Shown in pieces: positions 1 to 9,974 of a DNA stretch of 64,000 nucleotides. Under the pieces are notes generated by a model. That model saw nothing but the letters and a program-made list of their open reading frames with translations, was not told the origin of the DNA and ran no database searches. The first letter of the stretch is position 1. Each line of letters starts with the position of its first letter. Both the position numbers and the translations under genes were made by a program. Source of the DNA: Arion vulgaris (taxonomy: Eukaryota > Mollusca > Gastropoda > Stylommatophora > Arionidae); contig CM036762.1 in the NCBI GenBank assembly GCA_020796225.1, positions 51,074,407 to 51,138,406 on the forward strand, in the 5' to 3' direction.

Positions 1-1
1 T

Positions 2-929
2 CATGCAGGCAGCAAAGCAAATGGTCTTGTTAGTGGCGCAGAACTTCTTTTCCAAGGACTGTCTACAGATGGTAGGGACTACCACACCGAAATGAACGGA
101 CTTATTTTCAGGGATTGGTTAGCGAACACACTTCTGCCTGCTCTGGATAGGCCGTCGTGTATTGTAATGGACAATGCCTCCTATCATAATGTAGTGGCGC
201 ATGCAGACACAATTCCCACCTCATCAAGCACAAAACAAGACATCATGGCGTGGCTTGCAAAAGAAAATATATTGTTTTGTTGCAACAATTTCAAAACTGA
301 GTTGTTGCAACTGGTGAGACAGACTAAGAAGTCAAAGATTTTTATAATCGATAAAGTCATTGCTGAGCACGGCCATACTTCTCTTCGATTACCACCTTAC
401 CATTCACATCTCAATCCCATTGAACTTGTGTGGGCTGCAGTCAAAGGTCAAGTTGCAGTAGTAAACAAGACTTTACACCCAGTGATTACCGGGCCCAAGT
501 TTGGGGAGTAAAGAATAGAATCACTGTTACCTGCCACGCATGTCGTAAGAGGCGACTAGGGAGGTTTGGCTGAAATCGGATGCACGTGTCCTAAACATGT
601 AGAAGTCTATGCTTTTAGGGCCTACCAAACCAATGTGCAACGTATACACGTTCTTGGCAAAGATCAAACTTATCACAAAGAGTGATAAAAATTGGTCGTA
701 AAGAACGAACGCAAAGAGGAGAAGAAGAAACAAGACTTTCAAACTTCGTGATGTAAAAGTCCTAGTACGTGATGCCCTCGCAAAAATAGATATAGAATAC
801 TGGAACAAATGTGAAGAGCAAGTGCTCCGAGAAGAAGAGGTATATTGGCAACGAGATGGTTTGTATTTTCTCCAGCCCGCAGCAGTAGTCAATCTCTTCG
901 ACTCTTCAGACTGCGAATCTAATAGCTAA
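2..929 (+). pseudogene. DDE transposase (Tc1/mariner, Sailor-like), 3' part, split by a SINE
   Basis: The frame is open from base 2, so the gene begins before the window. It reads through HAGS...DGRDYHTEMNG and the second catalytic Asp in VMDNASYHN to the catalytic Glu in HLNPIELVW, then runs into a SINE at 475. The protein resumes at 740 and ends at TAA 927-929. Between the second Asp and the Glu there are 83 residues, far more than the 34 of classical Tc1 elements. The protein is clearly related along its length to the copy at 40.2-41.5 kb but is not a recent duplicate of it. Removing the SINE and one target duplication (265 bp) puts both halves in one frame, so the coding sequence was open when the SINE landed. 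It is non-functional now. Confidence 0.9.
475..727 (+). mobile_element. SINE-A copy inside the transposase
   Basis: A 253-bp SINE-A. Its head resembles a Ser/Leu tRNA (cCGAGTGGTTA-type start, here cagtgattaccgggcc). It carries the core catgtcgtaagaggcgact and ends in a GAA tail. Perfect 12-bp target duplications aaacaagacttt lie at 463-474 and 728-739, which fixes both ends exactly. Confidence 0.93.
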
Positions 930-1241
930 CATCCCATTTGCTTTCACCTTCACCAATTGCCTCACAATACCAGGGACTGGCAACAACTACCAAAGGTACG
1001 TCAATTTGATCGCCAAAGATAATATCAACATAAAAACACTCATGAAGAAAAAGTTAACCATGTCACATTGCTTTTCATAATATGTAATAGGATTATGCCT
1101 TTGAAACATTCGCCACCATTTTGTGTATTACTGTAAATTCTAAACTTTGATTATCATTGTGTTGTGCTTATGCAAAATTATATAACAAACAACGTTTTTT
1201 GCCTCAACTAAGCTACCTACCAATTAGTTAAACATGGATTC

Positions 1242-1347
1242 GTAACGTCGTGAGGTATATAAGACTGCTTGCAAAAAATTACTTGTAACCATCAGATAGA
1301 TTTCGTACAAATTAAACCTTAGTGTGATCACAAATTTTGGAATGAAC
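1242..1347 (+). repeat. Diverged terminal inverted repeat of the first DDE transposon
   Basis: This stretch aligns collinearly with the right TIR of the complete element at 41828-41932, sharing for example cttgcaaaaaat and a similar order of blocks, but with many substitutions. It lies about 310 bp after the transposase stop, so it probably marks the end of the element that enters from the left. The 930-1241 interval between them is non-coding element interior. Confidence 0.65.
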
Positions 1348-1349
1348 TA

Positions 1350-1400
1350 TAGCAGGACCTCTATAACGTATAACGGTATGATAGGAATATATTATATATA
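1350..1400 (+). mobile_element. LINE-3 3' tail remnant
   Basis: The motif ctataacgtataacggta followed by an A/T-rich tail matches the 3' end of the LINE-3 fragments at 26.7 and 49.3 kb. Only the last ~50 bp is present. Confidence 0.5.
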
Positions 1401-1408
1401 TATGCGCG

Positions 1409-1500
1409 TGTGCGTCTGTAGCTTAGCGGTAGTGAGTTTGATTCACAACCCAAGCGTTCCTGGTTCAAACTTCAAACACAGTTTAGCGGTTTTAAGAATA
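1409..1500 (+). mobile_element. SINE-E, head only
   Basis: The tRNA-like head has a perfect A box tagcttagcgg and a B box ggttcaaactt. The SINE-E body is missing. The sequence after 1500 up to the next SINE is unassigned. Confidence 0.65.
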
Positions 1501-1551
1501 CTTTTCTGTATTTTCTCTCTTTCCATTAAGCCTTTCACTCAGCAATTTTTA

Positions 1552-1808
1552 CGCCCGTGTGGTGCCAAGGCCCGTAAGTGAAGCAAGGAATATTAACACT
1601 GCAACCTAAAGACATGTAAGAGGCGACTGAGGTAGGGGCCTAGGAAGCTACCCTAGTAAATAAAATGCGTCGTAGAAATAGGATCTACTGGCCTACTTGT
1701 AGACTCATAACTGGCCCAAAGTGCAATCGCTCTCAGGCTCAGATCACATACAGATCACACAGAATGGTTAACAAGTGGTGGATATGGAACGTTTGAAGAA
1801 GAAAGGGT
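1552..1808 (+). mobile_element. SINE-C, full length
   Basis: It contains the recognisable blocks cgactgaggtaggggccta, ctagtaaataaaa, gctcagatcacata and a final gaagaagaaa tail. It is diverged and has small indels against the other copies. Confidence 0.8.
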
Positions 1809-1825
1809 CAATATTTGTAACTTAT

Positions 1826-1990
1826 CCGCCCGTGTTGTTTGCCAGGGCTCGCAAGGGGAGAAAGGAATAGTAGCACTGCTACCTACAAGGCATGTCTTAA
1901 GAGGTGACTAAGGTAGGGACCTATGGAAGCTTAGGGGCCTAGTAAATAAAAAGCATTGCAGAAATCGGATGTGCTGGCCTAATTGTAGGG
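1826..1990 (+). mobile_element. SINE-C, truncated at the 3' end
   Basis: The head, core and ctagtaaataaaaagc block are present. The copy stops after the 'cctaattgtaggggcatag' region and is joined directly to LINE-1 sequence, so the 3' third is missing. Confidence 0.75.
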
Positions 1991-1994
1991 GCAT

Positions 1995-2265
1995 AGAGCG
2001 GTTTGGATACATTGTTGATGCTACAAATAAGAACGGGGAAATTAAAATATTTTGGAAAGATAAAGAGACACGACGGGCTGGAGAAAAGCATAAATGGAAG
2101 GAGGCATGACGGCAAAGAGGTGAAGAGGAAAACCTAAGAGAAGATAGATTCAGGATGTCAATGATGGTTTGAACATGACGGATGCAGAGACAGGGCATCT
2201 GGCCTTATGAGAGAGATATATTCAGAAGGAAGTTAAGGTGGCAACGTTCTGCTCAGGACAAGCTA
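1995..2265 (+). mobile_element. LINE-1 3' end (reverse-transcriptase C-terminus remnant)
   Basis: The conceptual translation, with frame breaks, gives LKYFGK-like, RHDGLEK and a final MTDAETGHLAYERD. This matches the C-terminal part of the endonuclease/reverse-transcriptase LINE seen elsewhere in the window. It ends with the family 3' sequence gttctgctcaggacaagcta. Several stops make it a dead fragment. Confidence 0.75.
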
Positions 2266-2267
2266 TG

Positions 2268-2398
2268 TGACGACAAATCCACGGGCACAAATTTGTTTTC
2301 AAATTGCCCGCTGCGAGTCTGAACCAGGTACTCTTAGGTTGTGATCGAGCTTACTACCGCTTAAGCTGCAAACGCTACACACCAATTGGTACGTACAC
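2268..2398 (-). mobile_element. SINE-E, 5' half
   Basis: On the minus strand the sequence contains the head with gtagcttaagcggtagtaag, a B box ggttcagactc and the start of the body. The tail half is absent. Confidence 0.7.
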
Positions 2399-2593
2399 AA
2401 AGAATAAAAGTATAGTCCCCCTAACGATAGTAATAATAATATCACATGGATAGATACACCAGTTTACTCAAGCATAATACAATTGCGCTGAGCGTGAGGC
2501 GTTACCCATTTTCTTTCTATTTACATAGTCCATATCAAACTATCAAGCCCTGATCACAAGGTATCATCTTCCACATTATTATTACTGTTATCA

Positions 2594-2770
2594 TCATGAT
2601 TTGTTAGCGACATCGCTTTCTTTCTGAGCATCAAGAGCTAGGACTGATTTCAGGACAGATGCATTCCAGTCACAGGCTGTATACATCAAAGACATCCCTC
2701 TTGCAATAGAGGTTAACTGCCAGGTATCGAATTGCAGGATACACTTCAAAGAGATCGGGCGGCAGAAGAT
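2594..2770 (-). CDS. Possible C-terminal coding exon, unknown protein
   Basis: A minus-strand frame ends in TGA and reads ...CDWNASVLKSVLALDAQKES near its end. It is not similar to any repeat in the window. Just upstream on the minus strand is an AG at 2771-2772, preceded by a long pyrimidine-rich tract (positions ~2785-2815), as at a 3' splice site. The frame also stays open further upstream to an ATG at 2908, so an unspliced 104-residue ORF is the alternative. I do not recognise the family, and no partner exon is visible. Confidence 0.25.
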   Translation of the reverse strand: MFCRPISLKCILQFDTWQLTSIARGMSLMYTACDWNASVLKSVLALDAQKESDVANKS

Positions 2771-3057
2771 CTCATTAAAATTTACAATTTGAAAAGGTGA
2801 AGGGAAGAGAAGAGAAGAATAAAGAGAGGGGATCAAGATAACGAATGATTGTGGTTGAATTTGAAGTGCATCGACACAGCAAGACTTAATCCTGACTAAA
2901 CCAGTCAACCATTTATTTGTTCATCATTGATCTAGTTCTACTAACATGTAATATTTCTACATTGATCTGGTTGTTAGTTCTACTTCAACATGTACATATT
3001 ATACATTGATCATTTGTTAGTTCTACTTCAACATGTCATATTATACATTGACAGCTT

Positions 3058-3770
3058 TCTTCTTCTTCTTCTTCTGCGATCAACTTCTGTTATGAGGCTA
3101 CTCCGGTATGTGCCATAAACAAGACTGTGTCGCCCGCCTGCCCAGCGTGTTCGTAGCACGTCGGACGACGGGTGACAAGCCACCCTGTGAGTGTGGGTTC
3201 AATTCCGCGGGCTGGCAGAAAAGCCACAGTTTCTCCAGATTTACGGTGTTCGTGGCACCTAACTGAAGGGTTACGATATCCATAGCACCCAGCCGAAGAG
3301 CTGAAAGTAACCCCAAAAACAGGGCTCTGCGCTTGACGTCTTCACCAGTCCCATAATTTGTTTTGTAGTGTTGTTTCTGTTGGCCAGATTTCCATTCTCA
3401 CACTGCTCAGGCTGGGGCAGTCTTGTAGGAAGTGCTCTGAGGACTGCTTTGGTGCTCCACAGGTGCAGGCAGCGTGTCCATGCGACTCATTCTATGGAGC
3501 TGTGCTCTGAGACTGCTGTGTCCCGTTCTGCGTCTGAAGAATGTGTGCTGTGCTTTTCTGTTTAGTGTATTTATACTGTCGTTCTCTGGGTTGTATACTC
3601 CTTTTCTTTTTCTCCAGATCATTTTCCTGCATTGTTTCAGGAGAGTCTTTGCTTCTGTAAAGCTTTGTAGTTGGTGGGGTTGTTGGTTGTGTTAGGCACC
3701 CTCCAGCCCTTGTTAGTTTGTCAGCCTTTTCATTTCCTGGTACGCCACAGGGTGCTGGTTTCCACTGTTA
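3058..3770 (-). mobile_element. LINE-2 3' end: RNase H end plus zinc-knuckle region, frameshifted
   Basis: Read on the minus strand, GVPGNEKADKL (about 3715-3760) is the C-terminal signature of a LINE RNase H domain. It is followed by FRRRTGHSSL and, after a frameshift, CTCGAPKQSSEHFLQDCPSL with a C-x-C-x8-H-x4-C arrangement. A minus-strand GAA tail lies at 3058-3078 next to gatcgcagaagaag. SINE-F at 3128-3318 interrupts the 3' part. Linking 3058-3127 to the rest is an inference. Confidence 0.75.
3128..3318 (+). mobile_element. SINE-F
   Basis: The tRNA-like head has gttcgtagcacgtcggac (A-box region) and the B box gggttcaattcc at ~3186. The body repeats a motif of the type ggcaccgaaccgaaggg (here diverged). 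Three further copies lie at 17.4, 19.7 and 25.6 kb. Confidence 0.8.
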
Positions 3771-3847
3771 GACTAGCTCTGATTATTTTTTACCATTGAC
3801 CAAGTCAAAAGTTCTAATTCAACATGTACACATTTATACATTGATCT

Positions 3848-4100
3848 CGCCCGAGTGGTTACCGGGCCCAAGTTTGGGGTGTAAAGAATAGAACCACTGT
3901 TACCTGCCACACATGTCTTAAGAGGCGACTAGGGAGGTTTTGGCTGAAATCAGATGCACATGTCCTAATTGTGTAGAAGTCTATGCATTTAGGGGCCTAG
4001 GAAACCAATGTGCAACGTATACACGTTCTTGGCAAAGATCAAACATATCACAAGAGTGATTAAAATTGGTCGTAAAGAACGAACGCAAAGAAGAAGAAGA
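3848..4100 (+). mobile_element. SINE-A within the 37-bp satellite
   Basis: A 253-bp copy starting cgcccgagtggttaccggg and ending in a GAA tail. The sequence acattgatct flanks both sides. It is also part of the satellite unit, so it supports but does not prove a target duplication. Confidence 0.9.
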
Positions 4101-4675
4101 CACATTGATCTAGTTAAAATTTGTACTTGAATATGTACACATTGATCTAGTTAAAAGTTGTCTTCAATATGTACACATTGATCTAGTTAAAAGTTGTACT
4201 TCAATATGTACACATTGATCTAGTTAAAAGTTGTACTTGAATATGTACACATTGATCTAGTTAAAGTTGTACTTGAATATGTACTTGATCTAGTTAAAGT
4301 TGTACTTGAATATGTACACATTGATCTAGTTAAAATTTGTACTTGAATATGTACACATTGATCATAATGCTGAATATACATGATTAGTTAGTTGTACTTG
4401 AATATGTACACATTGATCTAGTTAAAGTTGTATGAATATGTACATTGATCAGTTAAGTGTACTTGAATATGTACACATTGATCTAGTTAAAAGTTGTACT
4501 TGAATATGTACACATTGATCTAGTTAAAATTTGTACTTGAATATGTACACTGATCAGTTAAAGTACTTGAATATGTACATTGATCGTTAAATTGTACTTG
4601 AATGTCATTGATCTAGTTAATTGTACTTGAATATACATGATCATTAAAGTTACGAATATGTCACATTTCACTTGT

Positions 4676-4895
4676 CGCATATATCGACATGATCCTTTGT
4701 GATTTGTATGTGATCCAAGCCTAAGAGCGATTGTGTGTTGTATCAGTTATGCGACTAAAAGTAAGAGGCACATTCGATTTCTGCGATGCTTTTTATTTAC
4801 TAGGTATCTTCCTAGGCCCCTACTCAGTCGCATATTACGCCATGTCTTGTAGGTTGCAGTGGTTCTATTATTTGCTCCCCGGCAACATGCGGATG
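4676..4895 (-). mobile_element. SINE-C, minus strand, diverged
   Basis: On the minus strand it has agtaaataaaaagc, the block gggcctaggaag, and gcgattgt near the body. The head is at the right. Indels are common and the GAA tail is lost. After it, at 4896-5180, I see only AT-rich sequence with a short (ttta)n run near 4970-4996. Confidence 0.7.
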
Positions 4896-5179
4896 GCTTT
4901 CAGACCTTTAAAAACTCTGGAAATAAAATAATAAACTTTGTTTAATGCAACTTTATACGATTCTAGAAATTATTTATTTATTTATTTATTTATTGATGAA
5001 ATGTGTTAATAATACTGACATTCTAAACTTAAAAATTGAATGTGCAACTTAATATAACTTTATGTTGTGTTGTAAACGTAAATTTATTTCTATTTAGCAG
5101 TAGTGACATTTGAGGGTCTCAGGACGTCGTGTATATTTAAATATTTTGTTTTTAATTGATCACCATGGTATGTTTATTA

Positions 5180-6170
5180 TCATCAAATAGCTTGTCCTCA
5201 GCAGAACTTTGCCATGCCACATTAACGCATCAGAATGTCTCTCTCTCGTAGGCCAGATGTCCCGCCACTGCAGCCGTCGTGCTCAACATCAGTTACATTG
5301 ACCATCTCCATTACAGCATCTTCTCTCTTTGCTGTGAGCTCCAGATGTCCCAGCCACTCTTAAGTCAAGTCATGCTTGTCTCATCGAACTTTGCATGCAC
5401 GTGTAACAACCCAGGATGTCTTTCCTGCTGTAAGAGATGTCCCGCCATGCAGCACGCTGCTGTACCAGCAGAACTTGCCATGACATTAACAACATCAAAA
5501 AATTCCTTTCTCACTAGGCGTGTCGCACTGCAGCCGTCAGCTACTCATAAACTTTGCATGACAAAATTCAACATCAGAAGTCTCTCTCTAGGCCAAGATC
5601 CCGCCACTGCAGCGTCATGCTTGTCCTCTGCTTGCCAAGCCCAACAAGGTCAGAATCGTCTCTCATCCTGTAAGGCCAGATTCCCGCACACAGCGTATGT
5701 ATGTCGCTCAGCAGAACTTTGCATGGACATTAAAACCTTAAAGCTCTTCTCTGAGAATGTCCCGCACTGACATCGTCATGCTTGCCTCAGCAAGAATCTT
5801 GCCATGTCCATTAACAACTTCAAATGAGGCCAGATGCCACTCACGTCATGCTTGTCACAGCAAAAAACACATGCCAAGATAAACCATCAGACATGTCTCC
5901 TTGACATGATGTCCCCACCTAGCGCGTCTGTTCAACATCAGTTGACTCTGACCCATCCTCCGTACTTCCTCTGCACTTTTGCCGTGATGCTCTTTCATGT
6001 GCTTCTCACCCCTTCTACTCTTTATATGTTCAAAATACTTCAATTTTCTCATTATTATTTGTAGCATCAGCCAGTTTTCTTTGAATTTGAGTTCTTTCTG
6101 GATAGATCTATTTATTCTCTTCTCTGTCCATGATATACATATGACTCCTCTGTAACTTATTATTTTATAA
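5180..6170 (-). mobile_element. LINE-1 remnants, at least two rearranged 3' pieces
   Basis: The right part (about 5930-6165) reads on the minus strand as ISWTEKRINRSIQKELKFKE, then LMLQIIMRKLKYFEHIK, which is LINE-1. The left part repeats the LINE-1 3' terminal blocks several times: catcaaatagcttgtcctca, aactttgccatg and gccagatgtcccgcc. These appear as degraded near-copies at ~5180, ~5410, ~5560, ~5630 and ~5790. The 163-residue plus-strand frame here is antisense to this material. Confidence 0.65.
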
Positions 6171-6654
6171 TATATAATATTATAATTATATATATATATA
6201 TATATGTCGTATATGCGCAAGTGTTGTCGTGAGATGAATTACAACATGGTGTGGAAATACATTATGAAAGTGTAACAATTTTCTTTCATTCTTTTATTTG
6301 ATGATATTTTCGTTTGTACTTTTAGTCATACGGGGTGTTACATTTCCCCGCATATTCTCATCTAATTTAACTCAGTGTGTTTGTTGTGTGTATGTACGAG
6401 TCCAAACCACTTGCGTGCTCGTATGTGTCAGTTGTTGGGTTATATGTGCTGTATGGTCTTATATGTATTTGAAACGTTCTGTTTTATATCGTTGTTGTTC
6501 GTGTTTTGCTTTGTTTCTGCATAGCCTTATGAGGTCTCTAAATTCTACTAGCATTGTGAGGTTTATTTTTCTGCGAACTTTTGTCTGTATGTGGGATTGT
6601 AGTTCCACATGATCTGGTCAGCCTCTGTCAGGCTGCTCTTTTCCACATGTGATT
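6171..6654. other. No gene seen; (ta)n run and T/G-rich sequence
   Basis: An alternating at/ta run lies at about 6170-6206. The rest is T- and G-rich single-copy-looking DNA with a 104-codon plus-strand frame rich in Cys and Val. I cannot assign it and do not consider it a gene. Confidence 0.5.
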
Positions 6655-7016
6655 TTTCTTTCTTGATTGTCTCCCATATCCTTGTTGATTGTCTCCCATA
6701 GCCTTGTTGATTGTCTCCCATATCCTTGTTGATTGTCTCCCATATCCTTGTTGATTGTCTCCCATAGCCTTGTTGATTGTCTCCCATAGCCTTGTTGATT
6801 GTCTCCATCTGAGTCCTATGTTGATTGTCTCCATAGCCTTGTTGATTGTCTTCCCATAGCCTTGTTGATTGTCTCCCTATAGACTTCCCCTACCCTTGTG
6901 ATTTCTCTTCCTTGCTGATGTCTTGTTGATTGTCTTCCACAGTCTTGTTGATTGTCTTTCATAGCCTTGTTGATTGTCTCCCATATCCTTGTTGATTGTC
7001 TTACATATCCTTGTAA
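6655..7016. repeat. 22-bp minisatellite (ttgattgtctcccat)
   Basis: About 15 units of a 22-bp repeat with ttgttgattgtctcccat constant and a variable atcc/agcc end. The right third (6800-7016) has drifted. Because 22 is not a multiple of 3, the minus strand gives 22-residue repeat peptides in several frames. These are not proteins. Confidence 0.92.
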
Positions 7017-7083
7017 TATTCCAACGACTGTCGGAAGATTGTAGGATTGCTTGTTTGTCGATATTACTTATCCATTTCTTACA

Positions 7084-7948
7084 CAGTCTGGTACAATATA
7101 CTACTTTAGCAAGAGGTGGACAAATTCTAGTCTGGTACAATATACTACTTTAGCAAGAGGTGGACAAATTCTAGTCTGGTACAATATACTACTTTAGCAA
7201 GAGGTGGACAAATTCTAGTCTGGTACAATATACTACTTTAGCAAGAGGTGGACAAATTCTAGTCTGGTACAATATACTACTTTAGCAAGAGGTGGACAAA
7301 TTCTAGTCTGGTACAATATACTACTTTAGCAAGAGGTGACAATTCTAGTCTGGTACAATATACTACTTTAGTAAGAGGTGGACAAATTCTAGTCTGGTAC
7401 AATATACTACTTTAGCAAGAGGTGGACAAATTCTAGTCTGGTACAATATACTACTTTAGCAAGAGGTGGACAAATTCTAGTCTGGTACAATATACTACTT
7501 TAGCAAGAGGTGGACAAATTCTAGTCTGGTACAATATACTACTTTAGCAAGAGGTGGACAAATTCTAGTCTGGTACAATATACTACTTTAGCAAGAGGTG
7601 GACAAATTCTAGTCTGGTACAATATACTACTTTAGCAAGAGGTGAACAATTTCTAGTCTGGTACAATATACTACTTTAGCAAGAGGTGGACAAATTCTAG
7701 TCTGGTACAATATACTACTTTAGCAAGGGGTGGACAAATTCTAGTCTGGTACAATATACTACTTTAGCAAGAGGTGGACAAATTCTAGTCTGGTACAATA
7801 TACTACTTTAGCAAGAGGTGGACAAATTCTAGTTTGGTACAATATACTACTTTAGCAAGAGGTGGACAAATTCTAGTCTGGTACAATATACTACTTTAGC
7901 AAGAGGTGGACAAATTCTAGTCTGGTACAATATACTACTTTAGCACGA
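7084..7948. repeat. 44-bp satellite, subtype 1
   Basis: About 20 nearly identical 44-bp units with ctggtacaatatactacttt then agcaagaggtggac. Variation is limited to single changes and a few 1-3-bp deletions (for example near 7340), so the array is young or homogenised. It continues after SINE-C as subtype 2. Confidence 0.95.
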
Positions 7949-8209
7949 TGTGCGCCAGTGTGCGCCGGGACCGCAAGGAAGAAAGAATAGTACCACTGCA
8001 ACCTACAATGCATGTCGTAAGAGGCGAGTCATGTAGGCCCTAGGAATCCTACCCTGGTAAATAAAAAGCAGAGCAGAAATTGGATGTGCTGGCCTAGTTG
8101 TAGGTGCATAACTGGCACAACGTTCAAACGCTTTTAGGCTCAGATCACATACAGATCACACAGAGTGGTTGACAAGTGGTCGATATGGAGCCCTCGAAGA
8201 AGAAGAAGA
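7949..8209 (+). mobile_element. SINE-C between two satellite subtypes
   Basis: A full SINE-C with a GAA tail. The 7-bp sequence agcacga lies on both sides (7942-7948 and 8210-8216), consistent with a target duplication inside the satellite. Confidence 0.85.
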
Positions 8210-8655
8210 AGCACGAGGTGGACCATTTGCAGTCTTGCACAATATACTAATATAGCAAGATATTGACAGATTGCAGTCTGGAACAATATACTAATATAGC
8301 AAGATATTGACAGATTGCAGTCTTGCACAAAATACTACTATAGCAAGATATTGACAGATTGCAGTCTTGTACAAAATACTACTATAGCAAGAGATTGACA
8401 GATTACAGTCTTGCACAATATACTAATATAGCAAGATATTGACAGATTGCAGTTTTGACAATATACTACTATAGCAAGAGATTGACAGATTGCAGTCTGG
8501 AACAATAATACTACTATAGCAAGAGATTGACAGATTGCAGTCTGGAACAATATACTACTATAGCAAGAGATTGACAGATTGCAGTCTGGAACAATAATAC
8601 TACTATAGCAAGAGATTGACAGATTGCAGTCTGGAACAATAATACTACTCTAGCA
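8210..8655. repeat. 44-bp satellite, subtype 2
   Basis: About 10 units of 44 bp homologous to subtype 1 but with consistent differences: tatagcaagagattgacag in place of tttagcaagaggtggac, and ctggaaca or cttgcaca in place of ctggtaca. The right edge decays at 8640-8660. Confidence 0.93.
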
Positions 8656-8967
8656 AGAGACAGAACGATGGCGTTTTATTACAGTATATGTTTGATAGTA
8701 ATGCAAAATAAAGATTTTTTTTTTTATATGCTAGCGTAGCTGAACCCAAAGACACGCTCTCACTGAAGTCAGAATATGTCAGCACTAACAGGCATGCATA
8801 CTAAGCCATGAAAATGTTGGACATGTACGCATTATCTAGTTAATGACTATACTTAAGACATCTGACAAGACATGGAGCTGTCACTTGGATCGTCACTGCA
8901 ATCATGAACGCACATCGTCTAACTGCTTCAACATCAAACCATGGGAATATGGTCACAGAAGAAGTCA
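8656..8967. other. No feature recognised
   Basis: AT-rich DNA beginning with a poly-T run near 8715. No coding frame or known repeat was seen. Confidence 0.4.
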
Positions 8968-9040
8968 GGAACAGACAAGAGGGTGTGATTCTCAAACTTC
9001 AAGCTAAATAGTACTAGACTTGAAATTAGTGTTCTCAAAC

Positions 9041-9643
9041 GCCCGAGTAGTTACAAGGGCCCAAATTTGGGGTGTAAAGAATAGAACCAATGTTAACTGC
9101 CACATATGTTGTAAGTGGTGTCTAAGGCGGTTTAGCTGGAATCGGATACACGTGTCCTAAACGTGTAGAAATTTATGCGTTTAGGGGCCTACCAAACCAA
9201 TGTGCAACGTATACACGTTCTTGAAAAGATCAAACATATCACAAAGAGTATTTTTTTTTTTTTTTTCGTCCGCTTTCAACTCAGACGAAGTTTCATCTCT
9301 GAAACTGATTTTTGCGTGAAAATCCGTTTTTCCAATTTCTTACAATGGCAGCAGCGTGCACATTGTAAATTACTTTACACTGGCAGCCGTATGCTCAATG
9401 TACTCGTAATTAGTATTCCTCGCCATACAGGCAGATTTTCTCCGACTTCAGAGGTACTCACGTTATCGTCCTGAGTAAGACCAGGGGACTCGAACAAATG
9501 CCGGACAGTAGGTTCGAACCCGAGCTATGAGGCGTCTCACAGCTAGCAGGCCGAGCTACTATCAACTACTCTAGGCAGTCCCCCACAAAGAGTGATTAAA
9601 ATTGGTCGTAAAGAACGAACGCGAAGACGAAGGGGGAGGAAGG
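9041..9643 (+). mobile_element. SINE-A, interrupted by SINE-B
   Basis: The head and body lie at 9041-9249 and the tail at 9594-9643 (gattaaaattggtcgtaaag, then a decayed GAA tail). The interruption is SINE-B at 9250-9583. Confidence 0.9.
9250..9583 (-). mobile_element. SINE-B (tRNA head, poly-A tail)
   Basis: A 334-bp minus-strand element. The poly-T at 9250-9266 is the poly-A tail of the insertion. At the other end, on the minus strand, is a tRNA-like head with tagttgatagt (A-box-like) and a perfect B box gggttcgaacc. Perfect 10-bp target duplications cacaaagagt lie at 9240-9249 and 9584-9593. Confidence 0.9.
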
Positions 9644-9974
9644 AGGAACAGACAAAAGAGTGTGATTCTCAAACTTCAAGATAAATAATACTAAACTTGA
9701 AATTAGTGTTTTCAAACTATGAACTAGAGAGTATTAAACTTAGAATCAATGTTCTCATACTTGGAATCAAATTACACAGAATAAGACTGGTTCCATCACC
9801 CACATGTGCATGCCCACAGCCAAACACATCCCTGCAAGATTGTCACCTGATGAATCAACTGGTGAAAGAACACTGACCAACAGAGACAAACATCGACGAA
9901 AAGCTGTATGGAAGCCTTGATGAACTAACAAACACAGCAACATATATTCAGAGAACCTGCCTCATTGTGCAGAC

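Larger units (their letters stand above)
2925..4668. repeat. 37-bp satellite (acattgatctagtt), broken into three blocks
   Basis: Units built on acattgatctagtt and tgtacttgaatatgtac occur at 2925-3052 (degenerate), 3775-3847 and 4101-4668 (about 15 units, decaying to the right). The blocks are separated by LINE-2 with SINE-F, and by SINE-A. The shared unit shows they were one array or one expanding locus before the insertions. Confidence 0.8.
8968..9717. repeat. ~74-bp direct duplication flanking a nested SINE pair
   Basis: Segments 8968-9040 and 9644-9717 are about 74-bp near copies (both contain gtgattctcaaacttcaag). They bracket SINE-A with SINE-B inside it. Similar weaker units continue to about 9775, so this looks like a local tandem repeat into which SINE-A inserted rather than a true target duplication. 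Confidence 0.75.

Noticed and set aside
5279..5770. 163-codon plus-strand frame
   Set aside because: Antisense to reiterated LINE-1 3' fragments; no independent support.
7084..8655. Regular 44-bp repeats that could suggest a CRISPR array
   Set aside because: The repeats are contiguous with no unique spacers, and the context is animal DNA. It is a satellite.
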